A program made the translations under genes and the position numbers. Of a stretch of DNA of 37,297 nucleotides, positions 36,319 through 37,297 are shown in pieces. The stretch is from NCBI RefSeq assembly GCF_000633515.1, contig NZ_AYMP01000038.1, positions 1 through 37,297 on the forward strand, in the 5' to 3' direction. Positions within the stretch are counted from its first letter, which is position 1. Every line of letters starts with the position of its first letter. Below the pieces are notes generated by a model, which had not been told where the DNA came from, searched no databases, and was given only the letters and a program-made list of their open reading frames with translations. This stretch comes from Morganella morganii H1r (lineage in GTDB: Bacteria; Pseudomonadota; Gammaproteobacteria; Enterobacterales; Enterobacteriaceae).

Positions 36319-37244
36319 ATGTAATCTATAGTGAGAATTATAATTTTGACACCGGACTGTTGAGTTACTTCCATCCGTTTTACGGGATGAAATTCAAATC
36401 TATTTTTAATGATTTGAAAAATAACAGTAAAATCCGTTTTCACATGCCTGATTCCGCTATAGATGAGCAGATCATAGACGATTATCTTTCCGGGATAATG
36501 AAATACAGAGTCAAAAATAAAAAAGGCATCCTGAGAGCACTTGAGTTTCCCCCGATCCCCTTCCTCAGCTATTCATATCTGGATAAGCATGTATTAACCC
36601 CTATGCGTTTTGGTATCGCCGGTACACTGCTGGGAGCACAAAAAGCCATACAGGAAAATACTATTTTCTGGAATCTTGCCGGTGGCTATCATCACGCATC
36701 TCACCAGAATATGGAGGGATTCTGTATCTATAATGACATCACGATTTGCTATCAGGAATTACGCCGGAGAAATATCCTGTCCGCAGATGACAGAATATTA
36801 ATTATTGATACGGATGCACATCACGGCAATGGTAATGCCGTCGATTTTATGGATAACCGCCAGGTAACGATCCTTGATATTTATAATCGGGATATTTATC
36901 CGCAATCACAATATACCCGCGAACGTGTTGATATCCCTGTTCCGCTTCCGGAGAAAACCCCCGGCATCCATTACCTGAACCAATACCGTAATGCCTTAAA
37001 TAAGATAAACGGTAACTATAAAATAGCATTTGTCGTTACCGGCACAGATCCGCTTGAAGGAGATAAACTCGGCGGCCTTTCACTGACAATCAGTGATATT
37101 GCACAAAGAGATAAAACAACCTGGCAGTTCCTGTCAGAGAAACAAATCCCCGCTGTTTTTCTTGGCGGAGGTGGTTACTCAAAACTCAGCGCAACCTGTG
37201 TCACCCGCGCCATTAACGGTATTATCACCGACGCCGCAGACTGA
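36315..37244 (+). CDS. Histone-deacetylase-family deacylase
   Basis: 309-residue zinc deacylase of the arginase/HDAC fold, most like class IV (HDAC11-type) and bacterial homologues. Catalytic residues are complete: His dyad in GGYHHAS (H126, H127), zinc ligands D167 and H169 in DTDAHHGNGNA, third ligand D245 in TGTDPLEGDKLGGL, and transition-state Tyr Y288 in LGGGGYS. So an active enzyme is expected, acting on N-acetyl or longer N-acyl amines (lysine side chains, polyamines or others). The start ATG lies in ATGA overlap with the upstream gene and has no own ribosome site. Downstream 53 bp hold no visible terminator before the window edge. Confidence 0.88.
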   Translation: MNVIYSENYNFDTGLLSYFHPFYGMKFKSIFNDLKNNSKIRFHMPDSAIDEQIIDDYLSGIMKYRVKNKKGILRALEFPPIPFLSYSYLDKHVLTPMRFGIAGTLLGAQKAIQENTIFWNLAGGYHHASHQNMEGFCIYNDITICYQELRRRNILSADDRILIIDTDAHHGNGNAVDFMDNRQVTILDIYNRDIYPQSQYTRERVDIPVPLPEKTPGIHYLNQYRNALNKINGNYKIAFVVTGTDPLEGDKLGGLSLTISDIAQRDKTTWQFLSEKQIPAVFLGGGGYSKLSATCVTRAINGIITDAAD

Positions 37245-37297
37245 TTTCAGATCGCACATATAAAAAATCCCGCCAATGCGCTGAGGAATCCCCAGTA

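Noticed and set aside
1-37297. CRISPR array, tRNA, transposase or prophage
   Set aside because: No regularly spaced repeats, cloverleaf-like runs, transposase or phage structural motifs were found on reading through both strands.

Overview
The window is a piece of a gammaproteobacterial chromosome of the order Enterobacterales. Most genes have close Escherichia coli counterparts in familiar order: hemG-trkH-yigZ-pepQ / fadBA / fre-ubiD / rfaH / tatABC / ubiB-ubiJ-ubiE / rmuC / udp / metE / metR / bioP, then ilvBN. By eye the base composition of this core is near half G+C. That and the local departures from E. coli order (pepE next to rfaH with no tatD, rtcB2-prfH between udp and metE, ghxP-yjcE fused to the bioP locus) suggest a Morganella-like member of the Morganellaceae. 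The genus is an inference and was not tested by a search.

Layout. Positions 1-206 hold the P1 promoter and the start of the P2 promoter of an rRNA operon that reads leftward out of the window. Then come hemG, trkH, yigZ and pepQ (minus strand), the divergent fadBA operon for fatty-acid beta-oxidation with a FadR operator, the ubiD-fre pair, pepE, and rfaH facing tatABC and ubiB-ubiJ-ubiE. Next are rmuC with a LexA-like box, a DedA protein with a tyrosine-phosphatase-like enzyme, and udp with a tandem CRP promoter of the CytR type. An rRNA-repair/ribosome-rescue operon (rtcB2-prfH) preceded by a tiny leader ORF follows, then divergent metE/metR, bioP-yjcE, ghxP with PurR boxes, an M15 peptidase, a TSUP transporter with a divergent XRE-cupin regulator, and ilvBN behind a valine-rich leader peptide and attenuator.

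The last 2.5 kb (about 34.75-37.25 kb) is visibly A+T-richer than the rest. It holds an intergenic stretch of about 1.1 kb with a near-ideal CRP palindrome and two plus-strand intrinsic terminators without an upstream gene, which makes two candidate small RNAs. A two-gene operon follows: a 155-residue protein that looks like a circularly permuted papain-like (NlpC/P60 or LRAT-like) enzyme, overlapping by four bases a complete histone-deacetylase-family deacylase. This operon and the RNA candidates beside it are the most likely undescribed material in the window.

How the genes work together: ubiD, fre, ubiB, ubiJ and ubiE serve ubiquinone synthesis; fadBA feeds acetyl-CoA and reducing power; hemG is a quinone-dependent haem enzyme; metE/metR and ilvBN are amino-acid biosynthesis units, each with recognisable regulation; udp and ghxP are nucleoside/nucleobase salvage genes with recognisable CRP and PurR sites. 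No tRNA, CRISPR array, insertion sequence or phage gene was seen.
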